A stretch of 64,000 nucleotides of DNA, taken from NCBI GenBank assembly GCA_023052935.1, contig CM041295.1, forward strand, positions 160,752,366 through 160,816,365, in the 5' to 3' direction. Positions 53,873-64,000 of this stretch are shown here, piece by piece. The translations under genes were made by a program, and so were the position numbers. How positions within the stretch are numbered: position 1 is the stretch's first letter; each line of letters opens with the position of its first letter. The notes under the pieces are model-generated. The model ran no database searches, was not told where the DNA came from, and saw nothing but the letters and a program-made list of their open reading frames with translations. The stretch comes from Piezodorus guildinii. Taxonomy: Eukaryota; Arthropoda; Insecta; Hemiptera; Pentatomidae.

Positions 53873-56501
53873 ATGACCTTACCTAATTCCTTATCCATTC
53901 TCCTTTGGAATGCGAATGGTGTTAGAACTCATACTGACGAACTTACAGCCGTACTGCAAGATAAAAACTTGATGTTGCACTCATTACTGAAACTAGACTA
54001 ACCACTAAACAGTACTTCAAAATACCAGAATACACAGCATACCGGACAGACCATCCAGACGGCAAAGCCCATGCCGGTACTGCTGTCATTGTCCGCCGAT
54101 CCCTCTCCCATCACTTACACCCACTTCCCGCCCACGATTACCTACAAGCAACTTCCATTATAATCAAAACCTTTTCCTTTCCGCTCATCATCGCATCAGC
54201 ATACTGCCGTCCTAAACATCCCATTTCTTCTGCTCATTTGGATCCTTCCTCAACTCCTTGGGGAATCACTTCATTTTGGATGCAGACTTAAACGCCAAGC
54301 ACCAACAATGGGGTTCCAGAACCACTAATTCTCGTGGACGGACATTGCAGTCTGCACTCAACTCCCGACGCTTTCATCTCCTACCTACTGGCCAACAGAT
54401 CCCAACCGTAATCCTGACATCCTCGACTTCTTCATCCACAGCGGATTAGGCTCCCTGAACAATTCCATAACTCGCCTTGATGAACTATCCTCTGATCATA
54501 GTCCATTAATCCTAAATGTATCCATAACTCCTATTCCGAAAGCTTTCCCACCGTCATTCATTAGAGGCCCTGTCAACTGGAACCTCTTCCGCGAAATCCT
54601 CACCAATGATATTGACCTCAGAGTACCTCTCAAAACCCCAACTGACCTTGATGATGCCGTATATTCCTTTACAACCTCGATTCAACAAGCTGCCTGGACT
54701 GCCTCCTCTCCCAAAGAATTCCTAACAAAAGTCATTGTCTACAACACCAGAAGGACCTTATCAACACCAAAAGCCGAGCCAAATCATTATGGCAACCAAA
54801 TCGCCGCTCTTACACCTTTTTTTGTAGAAAATTAAAGCGGGAGTTATTCCGTTCCCAATCCTACAATTGCTACCTCTCCTCTCTCTCGACTCGTGACAAT
54901 TCCCTATGGAATCTCACGAAGAGAATTCTAAAATCCCACACCATTTCCCACCCTCTCCGGCGCTGTGATAGTTCCTGGGCTGCTTCCGACGAGGATAAAG
55001 CCGAGGAATTTGCACAGCACCTTTCCAAAGTTTTCACTCCTCATCCTGAGCTCAATCCAACCCATACTGCAACAGTTGAAGAGTTCCTTATGTCACCAAT
55101 ACCACTTTCCTTACCACCTAAAGCAGTTAATCCATCTGAGGTCAAATATCTTCTTGAAAAGTTTCCTCTCCGTGAATCCCCAGGACACGACCTCCTTACT
55201 CCTCAGACCTTAAGACAACTTCCTCCCAAAACCATTACATTTCTTGAATATCTCTACAACTGTATCCTACGCACTACCTATTTCCCTCTCTTATGGAAAC
55301 ATTCAACTATCATCCTTTTCCTAAAACCAGGCAACCTTCTCACAGCACTTCATCTTACAGACCTCTTAGCCTGCTCCCGATCCTCTCTAAAATTTTCGAA
55401 AAGCTCCTACTAAAACGAATCCAAGCCAAATTTAAAAATTTTCCTTCACATCAGTTTGGATTTCGTCCTCAACATTCCACGGTTCAGCAAGGACTCCTAG
55501 TTGTGGACCACATTTCCTCCGCCCTTGAGTGCAAGGAGTATTGTTCGGGTGCCTTTCTGGACATAGCTCAAGCTTTTGACCGAGTGTGGCACCCGGGATC
55601 GCTCTTCAAGCTTAAAACCCATTTACCCCAATCCTTATACCTAGTCCTCCGATCCTGTCTATCAAACCGCTCCTTCCGAGTTCGTTGTGGTTCAGAATTA
55701 TCCAAATATTATATTGTAGAGGCCGGTGTTTCTCAAGAAAGCGTCTTGGGACCCGTCCTCTACATCCTCTACACCGCCGATATCCCTACCGATCCCGATA
55801 CCTTTCTGGCAACATTTGCTGATGATACCGCTATTTTGTCATCCGATTCCGATCCTGAAGCAGCATCGCTAAATCTCCAAAAGCACCTTTCCCTTGTCGA
55901 AGACTGGTGCAATGCTTGGCGCATTAAGGTGAACGAAAGCAAATGCACTCACGTCACATTCACCCTTCGACGCAAATCCTGTCCAACGGTTAATTTCAAC
56001 TCTATACCGCTTCCATCTTCAGACACAGTACGGTATCTCGGCTTTTTACTAGACAAAAGACTGACGTGGAACCCACATACAAGACTAAAAAGAAAAGAAC
56101 TCAACCGCAGATTCGGCCAGTTATACGGACTACTAAACAGAAAATCGCATCTTACAGTTGACAACAAATCACTAATATACAAGTCAGTACTGAAACCTAT
56201 ATGGACCTACGGACTTGAACTGTGGGGGACAGCTAAACATTCTAACATCAAACGCATCCAATCCTTCCAATCCAAAGTCCTCCGAACAATAGTTAATGCT
56301 CCTTATTACGTTACCAACTGTACCCTACACCATGGCCTTAATATTCCGTTTGTTTTAGACCTGGTACCATCCAAATTCTCCGAATTTCATCATAACCTTA
56401 CTCATCATCCTAACCCTCTAGCACAATCCCTATCCAGCACCACCCATCCTTACAATCCTCCTCGAAGATTGAAACGGCAGTGGCCGCGAGACGTGTTGTA
56501 A
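53873..56501 (+). pseudogene. Jockey-1 copy B ORF2, frameshifted
   Basis: Starts MTLPNSLSILLWNANGV directly after the ORF1 stop, then breaks within the endonuclease near 53970. Pieces of the endonuclease are seen up to 54500 (LDADLNAKHQQWGSR at 54264-54310). The RT is open from 55293 to 56501 (402 residues) with QFGFRPQHSTVQQ, FLDIAQAFDRVWH, a GVSQESVLGP version of the usual GVPQGS block, and ATFADDTAIL. The Pro-to-Ser and Gly-to-Glu changes in that block would harm activity even without the frameshifts. Confidence 0.87.
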
Positions 56502-56801
56502 ACACGTAAATTGGAGTTCTGACACTGGTCAGATTCTCCACTCATGTACGGTATGTTTGTGGCTACAGCGCCCTAACTCGGCCTCCACTGGCTCAGACCA
56601 GTGACGCGGCTGAATTAGAGGCGCTGGGATCTCTTGGATTCCGCTTTTTTCTCCACAAGTGGAGGGAAAAGCGCGTGCTGGGGCCCCTTTAGCAGTTTTA
56701 TATATTGTATATAGTTATGATTGTTTGTATGATGTTTATTTATTAGCCAACTTTTTATTTATCTCAATTGTAGGATGTTGTTTTGTTTTTTTATTTTATT
56801 G

Positions 56802-56807
<6 letters not shown>

Positions 56808-56876
<69 letters not shown>
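56808..56876. repeat. (TA)n microsatellite in the copy B 3' UTR
   Basis: About 34 TA units inside the 3' UTR of Jockey-1 copy B. The tract is absent from copy A. Confidence 0.95.
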
Positions 56877-56879
<3 letters not shown>

Positions 56880-57017
56880 TTTATTTATTTTCTATTTTAT
56901 GTAATTTGACTATTTTTATCGTTTTCTATATATATAGTATGAATGTGGTCTCATATCAATATTGTTATTGTTCATTTTGTAACAAATTGTAATATATCTC
57001 AATATAAAAACAACAAA

Positions 57018-57570
57018 AAGTTAACAAAATGTAGTGAATAGCTCATAAACGTATGAAGTATATTATTTGTAATGTTTTTAATGAGGGAGTATATGGAAAT
57101 CAGTGTTGCCTCCGTTCAGTATTAATTATACTCTTAACTCGTTATAAATCTATAAACTTTATAGTTATTAATTATTTCTACCTTAATCATTATTTCATGA
57201 AAACAGATGTTGCACTTTGAACTAAATTTGTAATTCACTGAAACTAAATTTAACTTTTTATATGTATTTAAAATCATTTGAAAAATAAAATAATAATAAA
57301 CAGAATATAATGAAAACCGTTGTTATTTATATTGTTTTTTATCAACATGACATAACCTCATTGGTGTAAGAAGGCATATTTTTTTTTTTTACATTATTTT
57401 TCCTTTCTGATTATTTTAAATGTAAGTTTATCTCTGAAAGTTTCTATTAAATATTCCTCCTCGTCAGTATCTTTTTCTCTTCTCTATCTATTTAAAAAAT
57501 CTTATCGCGATTATTGGTTCCTGCGATGAACTTTTAGTAAGTCGGTTCAAACAGTTCTTTTTGGTCTATT
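57018..57570 (+). repeat. Dispersed repeat R-A, copy 2 (second part)
   Basis: Continues R-A after the Jockey-1 insertion and aligns with 11190-11530 and 12720-13015 (CTCATAAACGTATGAA, GTGTAAGAAGGCATA, TTTCTCTTCTCTATCTATTT). Nothing coding is seen. Confidence 0.65.
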
Positions 57571-60295
57571 TCGAATAATGACATTTGTAAAAAAAAATTA
57601 GTAAATTTGAGGTTTACGCTTCAAGATACTTAGAACCTGAATAAAGAATAAAAAAAAAATCTATTTGTCCACCGTACGCCGTACACCATCCGCTGCATTT
57701 CTCCGAAACAACAAGACCAGTTTTTTTTTTTTTTTTAATTTGGCACAAAAATACAAGTGCATCCAAAGATGATCCTAACGCCTAGACGTTGATACTAGCC
57801 CGTTAGTTTTTAAATGGCGAGGATTGGTTTTAAAAAGTGATTTAATTCAATAAGTTATTTTTAAAGGTAGAGAAAAATATTATTAGAAAATTTTAACGAA
57901 GAAACTCGAATAATTATTCAAAAATATAAATGGTCCAGCGAACAGCGTATTAGAAATATGATTCCTTGATATCTCGGTTATTATTGGTAGTAGAGGAACA
58001 ATGTGACAAATTTCTTGAACCAGGAAGCTTTATTTGAAATATTCAAATGAAAATCAAAAGGAAAGAAAAATAAGCAGTAAATAAGTGTAGTATAAATGCT
58101 TCTCTTGGTATATTATTTTTAATAATAAACCTTCGTGATCGACGAAAAAAAAAAAAATTAACAATTAACAAATTAAAAAAATTAACAAAAATCGTTGGCA
58201 AAATAAATAAATAAATTCTAATCGATAGAAAATTTAATTTCTTACAAAACGAAAAAAAGAATCATTGAAATCGTTATTGAAATAGCAGAGAATAACGTTT
58301 TGAAGTTAGCAGTGGTGATTGACCATTTTACGCCATTTTCCTTTGATTATTTATTGCTTTTCATATTGTTTAACTGTCTATAAATAGGTTTGTAAACAGT
58401 TATGCCTTATTGTAGTTATTTGGAAATAGTAAACAATTGTGCAAATTACAAATTGCATCCGAGCATAGGAGGAGCGAGTCACTAGTTATTAATAAAATAG
58501 ACGCTATTGTTTGTATTGTGTCTGAATACATTATACAAAATATGCATCTGATAATAAGCGGGAAAACTCGTTCTTGTTTTCATAAAAGCGATTTGCAAAT
58601 ACCATGTGGAAATATCTAAACGTATACTGGGACCTTGAGGGAAACGTCTGAGAATAAATTTGTTGTATGCGGGTCACGGTGACATCTCTGGTAAAAAATA
58701 ATGTGAAACTTTTTGAAAGCGTTAGCATATTTTAAAGGAGGCGAGGCAGGCTAGGGTCAGTACTTTCCACTCAAACTTGTTACTGGTTCCCTCATCCAAC
58801 TTTACAGCTTTTCACATTAACATAAATTATACATTAAGTCTTTGTTTATAGGGTTCACTTCATTAATTCATTAGCTTTAGCTTGTAATTTCCTCTTTTTT
58901 TTATCAAATGATCCAAAGCTTTAACGTGCAAATAAAAAAGTGGATGAATCCACAATCCTTTCATTAAATTGTAATAACTTATATATAGTACAAATATTTT
59001 ATATTTGTTTTCTATGAAATAATATAATAATAAAACTGTTGCGCACAACACATTTCATTTTAACATTATTCGTTAATTTTTAAAACTTTGTATAGGCTCA
59101 CCTTTAGTGTAGGGGTACATTAGTTAGGTTAAGACCCGGCAGGTGACCTAGGGTTTTTAAAGGGATTAAAAAATCCATGGTTATGCCGGATTTCGGAGTT
59201 AACTTATAATGTTTGTCCCGATACTTTGCGATGTTAGATACTTAAAGACTCCCACTGTAGTATCATACGATAAGACAAAATAGCATAAATCTTACGTTAA
59301 ATGAACAAATAAACATATTGAAATCATTATTGCAATAGTTTTAACTAATATAAGTACAAATCGGTTTGGGGTGCAGTTATTGAAACAATTCAATCAATCT
59401 TAATTAATTGTGCACACGTTTCGGCCCGATTTTTGTACATTTTCAGGGCAATTGAGTGAAGGATATGAATTGGGTTGTAAAATAAGTTTATAGCGTTTTT
59501 TAATGGTGATCTCAATCAAAAATTTAGATTCTTGTAAATATTTGAAATCATCAAATATGACCATTTTGATTTTTTACGTGTTGCACCCTTTCAGGTAATT
59601 TTTTTATTCCATCTTCTTAGAACGGTGCTTTTGAGAGCAAGCTCTTTGCACCGTCCAAGTCAAAATTTCCGGTTCTGAACCGAGAAAACCACATACGGAC
59701 GGTGCTTTCTCCTAAGGCATAATCGTCATACACATTGTAAATTATGTTAAACGCCTATACAGCGGATTTTCCTTCTCAGAAATAACAATTCATTAAATGG
59801 CGAAAATGAATTTTATTTTTCATTTTGAGAAAGCAAAATACCATTTAAAGATAAGGAATCTCGGTAAAAACTGATTTATGAAAGCACCTTAACTAATCTA
59901 TCTTTTTAATACGTTAACATTGTTGGACAAGTTAAGATTATTTTATAAACACAGAGAGGATTAAATTGGAATATTAAAAAAGGCTACTTAGTTATTTTAC
60001 AAGGCAATATAGCCAGCAATATATTGACTAGGACCCTTCCCTACAATTCAGTCTTATCTCCGGTCAACTATTCTTAAATCATAGTTTTTACTTTTTTTTA
60101 AATATTTTTCCCCGCCACCTGTGCAATTTCTTTCTTCATCAAGTCCATTTATTTTATTAAACGTTTTCGTATGAAAGGACCATTCCGATTAACTACTATT
60201 TTAAATTTAGTTAAATAAGGATTAGAAAATCTGCTTAAAGAAAGTTAATACAATCGCCTCAAACACATTCACATCCCTTTCTTTCTCCAGAGGAC
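57571..60295. other. No gene recognised
   Basis: A+T-rich sequence with short open frames (58437-58619, 58531-58728, 58863-59051) that show no motif. 59395-59450 carries an ACGTTTCGGCC...TTTTCAGGGC phrase like that at 46990-47040. A compact hairpin lies at 59622-59654. Confidence 0.4.
59622..59654. repeat. Compact GC-rich hairpin
   Basis: ACGGTGC at 59622-59628 pairs with GCACCGT at 59648-59654, and AGAGC at 59634-59638 pairs with GCTCT at 59641-59645 across a very short loop. A further GGACGGTGCTTT copy of one arm lies at 59698-59710. It may be part of a repeat end or a structured RNA. Confidence 0.6.
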
Positions 60296-60299
60296 AGAA

Positions 60300-60503
60300 A
60301 AGTACTTACTTTGAGCTCGAGCACAATCATCAGGAATTGTTGATTGATTTCAAAAGAGCATCCGACCCTATTATGAGACAAAAGTTCCATAATAATCTCC
60401 TGGAACTAACTCCAGCGGCTGGATCAGTTAGCTTAGTTACATTGCGCTCCGCTGGAACTAACAATAGGCACCGAATCAGAAAATGTTACTTTGAAAAGTT
60501 TTA
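60300..60503 (+). mobile_element. Possible LINE reverse-transcriptase fragment
   Basis: The plus strand reads EHNHQELLIDFKRASDPIMR near 60318-60380, close to the RTE-type RT block with a consensus of the form LFIDFKKAFDSI that holds the first catalytic Asp. A short stretch resembling the following helix comes next. It ends at a stop near 60503 and has no other RT motif. It would be a very small relic. Confidence 0.4.
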
Positions 60504-60604
60504 GAGCCATTCATGTCTAGAACACAGCCATTCTCTTTCCCCGAACCCATTTTCGTTTCTAATATGCAATTTTATAAGTGCAAAGAGGTAAATGCTCTTT
60601 AAAG

Positions 60605-60639
<35 letters not shown>

Positions 60640-60644
<5 letters not shown>

Positions 60645-61150
60645 TCTATACGAGTGTGGTTCTTTATCCCCGTTCCTTTTATACTTCATAGCGGCGTAAG
60701 TTAACTGGTGCCGAAATCCGTGTTCACTTGATCAAGATCTTAGTTCGTTTTTCTTTTGTTTATTTATTTGTATTATTATTTTCATCGTTCGCCCTTCTTT
60801 GATATTTTTTTAAAACTTAGAGCAATATTTTTTTAATATTTAAAAAAATATACTTAATTTTCTTTTTCTTCACGTAATTTAAGATGACCGAATCAGTAAT
60901 AAGACCAGCCGTTCTGAACTTGCCGATGGAACCAGAAATAATACCTCCATTGCCCAGAGATAAGCTCGCAGAGGCCCACGCGAACACCTTGGCTTGGATG
61001 AGGGTGCGGGCAGCCACCGCCCAGGACTTACGGAAGGCGGTCTCCGAGCTAGAGAGATTCGGTGTAGAGGTTGGTTAACTAAATAACTTTTTGAAAGGTG
61101 GTGACCGACTGATGGCACGGATAGAGGTGAAGATTGCTGAGCGCTTGATC
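60640..61150 (+). other. Possible LTR-retroelement leader and gag start
   Basis: TTAACTGGTGCCGAAATCCG at 60701-60720 resembles the primer-binding site region of BEL/Pao or gypsy elements (TGGTGCCGAAACCC type). About 165 bases later an open frame of 65 codons (60884-61078) begins. It is G+C-richer than its surroundings (peptide RDKLAEAHANTLAWMRVRAA) and could be a truncated Gag N-terminus. No LTR pair or downstream pol is present. A free-standing small gene cannot be excluded. Confidence 0.3.
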
Positions 61151-61247
61151 GACGCGGGTTAATCGATTAATGCTGACCTCGTGTGCCGAGTAAAAAGGAG
61201 TGGGTTCAATCGGTAAAGAAAGCTTGCAGGAATATATAGCATTTCCA

Positions 61248-61415
61248 AGTCAATTGTAACCTTTTCCAAGTCAAATGTAACTTTTTCCAAGTCAAATGTA
61301 ACCTTTTCCAAGTCAAATGTAACCCTTTCCATTTCAAATGTCACCTTTTCCAAGTCAAATGTCACCTTTTCCATTTCAAATGTTACCTTTTCCAAGTCAA
61401 ATGTCACCTTTTTCT
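61248..61415. repeat. 21-bp minisatellite
   Basis: Eight tandem 21-bp units of the form AAGTCAAATGTAACCTTTTCC, alternating AAGTC and ATTTC starts. On the minus strand the length divisible by three gives a repeated KVTFDLE/KVTFEME heptapeptide within an open frame (61159-61419), but there is no sign of a real protein. It ends eight bases before the foldback arm. Confidence 0.93.
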
Positions 61416-61422
61416 TCACTTC

Positions 61423-64000
61423 TAGCCTTAAATATTCCGTTTTATTTATTTATTTATTGAAAAATAATTAGTTTAATTAACATTATGACTTTTTTAATAA
61501 ATTTTGGCATATAATAATTGATATTTTTTTTGGGTCTCTTAGATATTTTATATCAAGTTCTGTTTTTTACTAGCTAATATTTAAAAAAAAAATTATCGTC
61601 TATTTAGTTTTAAGATAGTTGTTGATTTTGATTTTTTGGAGAGGAGGGGTAGCTTTTTGGAATAATTAATGTGTTTTCGGGTATTATAATTAAATTTTTT
61701 GAGCTGTATTTTTTATCGCTCGCGTGCATTTTAACTCGCATTAAATTTTAATGTTTTTTATTGATATAGGGATTAATTAATGTGCTTTCGGGTGGTTATA
61801 ATTACGTTTTTTGAGCTGTATCTTTTATCGGTCATGCGTATTTCAACTCATATTTACTTTTAATGTTTTTTATTGATATAGGGATTAATTATTTTGCTTT
61901 CGGGTGGTTATGATAAGTTTTTTCGAGCTGTATTTTTTTCGCTCGCGCTTATTTTATCTAAAATTTACTTTTTATGTGTTTTATTGATATAGGGATTAAT
62001 TAATGTGCTTTCGGGTGGTTATGATTACGTTTTTCGAGCTGTATTTTTTATCGCTCATGCGTATTTCAACTCGCATTTACTTTTAATGTTTTTTATTGAT
62101 ATAGGGATTAATTATTTTGCTTTCTGGTGGTTATGATTACGTTTTTTCGGGCTGTATTTTTTATCGCTCATGCGTATTTCAACTCGCATTTACTTTTAAT
62201 GTTTTTTATTGATATAGGGATTAATTATTTTGCTTTCGGGTGGTTATGATTACGTTTTTCGAGCTGTATTTTTTTCGCTCGCGCTTATTTTAACTAAAAT
62301 TTACTTTTTATGTGTTTTATTGATATAGGGATTAATTAATGTGCTTTCGGGTGGTTATGATTACGTTTTTCGATCTGTATTTTTTATCGCTCATGCGTAT
62401 TTCAACTCGCATTTACTTTTAATGTTTTTTATTGATATAGGGATTACTTAATGTTCTTTCGGGTGGTTATGATTACGTTTTTCGAGCTGTATCTTTTATC
62501 GGTCATGCGTATTTCAACTCATATTTACTTTTAATGTTTTTTATTGATATAGGGATTAATTATTTTGCTTTCGGGTGGTTATGATTACGTTTTTCGAGCT
62601 GTATTTTTTTCGCTCGCGCTTATTTTAACTAAAATTTACTTTTTATGTGTTTTATTGATATAGGGATTAATTAATGTGCTTTCGGGTGGTTATGATTACG
62701 TTTTTCGATCTGTATTTTTTATCGCTCATGCGTATTTCAACTCGCATTTACTTTTAATGTTTTTTATTGATATAGGGATTACTTAATGTTCTTTCGGGTG
62801 GTTATGATTACGTTTTTCGAGCTGTATTTTTTATCGCTCTCGCTTATTTTAACTAAAATTTACTTTTTATGTTTCATATTGATATAGGTGTTGAAAATTG
62901 TGTTTTCGGGTCCTATAATTATGTTTTTTTTAGTTTTATTTATTTATCGCTCCCGCGAATTTTAACTCGAATTTACTTTTAATGTTTTTTATATATAGAG
63001 ACATAATTAATGTGCTTTTGGGTGGTTATGATTACGTTTTTGAGCTGTATCTTTTATCGCTTATGCGTATTTCAATTCGGATTTACTTTTGATATTTTTT
63101 ATTGTTATAGACGTTTGTAATTATCTTTTCGGGTCTTGTGATTACGTTTTTTAAGCTGTTTGTTTTTGTCGCTTGCTCTCATTTCAACTTGCATTTGCAG
63201 TGGTCTTTCTTTGTTTTTGTTTTAGGGGATTCTCATAACGTGTTTTGAACTTTATTCTTTTATGCGCTTGGGAATTTCTACAAACCGTAGGTATTATGTT
63301 ATAATATGATGTAAAAATTATTTATTGTTTTTTTGCAGGATCTGATTACATTTTTGATTTGGACGTTACATCGCGATTGCGTATTCTTCTAGATCACTTT
63401 TCATTTAATTTAAAATGTGCACTAGCTATAAATAAATGTCATAAACTCTATTAGTATTCCCGAAAACACTATAAACGATCCCTCTATCGAATATTTATGA
63501 AATAGAAAGAGTAACTTAAAATGAGTAACAATTTTCAACACCTATATCAATATGAAACATAAAAAGTAAATTTTAGTTAAAATAAGCGCGAGCGAAAAAA
63601 ATACAGCTCGAAAAACGTAATCATAACCACCCGAAAGCACATTAATTAATCCCTATATCAATAAAAAACATTAAAATTTAATGCGAGTTAAAATGCACGC
63701 GAGCGATAAAAAATACAGCTCAAAAAATTTAATTATAATACCCGAAAACACATTAATTATTCCAAAAAAACTACCCCTCCTCTCCGAAAAATCAAAATCA
63801 ACAACTATCTTAAAACTCAATAGACGATAATTATTTTTTTTAAATATTAGCTAGTAAAAAACAGAACTTGATATAAAATATCTAAGAGACCCAAAAAAAA
63901 TATCAATTATTATATGCCAAAATTATTAAAAAAGTCATAATGTTAATTAAACTAATTATTTTTTAATAAATAAATAAATAAAACGGAATATTTAAGGCTA
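61423..64000. mobile_element. Foldback-like element: long inverted arms with tandem repeats (runs off the window)
   Basis: 61423-61790 is the near-perfect reverse complement of the last about 370 bases of the window. The correspondence continues into one more repeat unit, so the right arm covers about 63533-64000. The left arm contains about 12 tandem units. The loop (about 63230-63530) has no coding sequence. Long inverted arms made of short tandem repeats are the defining design of Foldback (FB) elements. No transposase is visible. The right boundary lies at or beyond the window edge. Confidence 0.85.
61650..63200 (+). repeat. 112-bp tandem array with a 335-bp higher-order period
   Basis: The phrase TTGATATAGGGATTAATT recurs at 61761, 61873, 61984, 62096, 62209, 62320, 62432, 62544, 62655 and 62767, with a variant at 62879, giving a 111-113-bp spacing. 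Units of type B (CGCTCGCGCTTATTTTAACT) end at 61984, 62320 and 62655, that is, every third unit, so trimers were amplified. The last two units (62990-63200) are strongly diverged. Confidence 0.92.

Larger units (their letters stand above)
52273..57017 (+). mobile_element. Jockey-1 LINE copy B, full length but broken
   Basis: A 4,745-bp copy with a perfect 10-bp target duplication AAGTTAACAA at 52263-52272 and 57018-57027. It retains the 5' UTR, ORF1, the TAAATG ORF1/ORF2 junction (53870-53875), ORF2 and a longer 3' UTR than copy A, containing a (TA)n tract. Frameshifts occur in ORF1 (near 52640 and 53235) and several times in ORF2. It lies within repeat R-A. Confidence 0.9.

Noticed and set aside
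61159..61419. Open frame with KVTFDLE heptad repeats, like a coiled coil
   Set aside because: It is a translation of the 21-bp minisatellite. The non-repeat end has no motif, and the period explains the open frame.

Overview
The window reads as non-coding, repeat-dominated DNA from an insect (or closely related arthropod) nuclear genome. It is strongly A+T-rich, and I find no host gene in it. The recognisable coding sequence belongs to mobile elements that insects typically carry: an errantivirus (Ty3/gypsy clade with an env gene), Jockey-type, CR1/L2-like and RTE-like LINEs, a restriction-like-endonuclease-type LINE tail, mariner and hAT DNA transposons, and a long foldback-like array. The species cannot be fixed from the sequence alone. 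No bacterial operon, CRISPR array or rRNA is present.

Layout. 1-2.1 kb: nothing recognised. 2.1-4.3 kb: degraded LINE pieces, including a tail-to-tail LINE X/LINE Y junction. 6.6-9.8 kb: a decayed CR1/L2-like LINE on the minus strand. 10.9-13.0 kb: dispersed repeat R-A interrupted by a mariner relic. 13.26-20.76 kb: an apparently intact errantivirus on the minus strand, with identical 295-bp LTRs, a tRNA-Lys primer site, gag, a -1 frameshifted pol and a furin-type env. 20.9-25.6 kb: Jockey-2 fragments, one split by a 678-bp hAT-like element with an 8-bp target duplication, tRNA-like SINE candidates and a truncated Jockey-1 copy. 26.4-29.2 kb: the LINE Y/LINE X junction again, in inverted order. 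30.2-32.7 kb: a 2.5-kb palindrome. 33.93-35.78 kb: an element with 63-bp inverted ends around a decayed PIN/FEN1-like nuclease reading frame. 36.83-41.42 kb: a full-length Jockey-1 element with two open ORFs. 43.10-44.03 kb: a mariner whose two ends are both its 3' end. 47.9-57.6 kb: more Jockey copies, one inside a 30-bp minisatellite and one full-length but broken copy inside R-A. 61.25-64.0 kb: a 21-bp minisatellite, then a foldback structure built of 112-bp repeats with a 335-bp higher-order period, running off the window edge.

How the parts work together. The errantivirus is the one coherent gene system: LTR promoter and poly(A) signals, primer site, splice donor, gag, slippery heptamer, protease-RT-RNase H-integrase, an env splice acceptor and env all sit in the expected order. 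Its integrase, however, has Asn where the third catalytic acid should be. Jockey-1 copy A has an intact stop-restart ORF1/ORF2 pair. Everything else is decayed and records nested insertion. Candidates for something undescribed are the inverted-repeat element with the PIN-like ORF, the foldback array, the recurring LINE X/Y composite and the self-inverted mariner.
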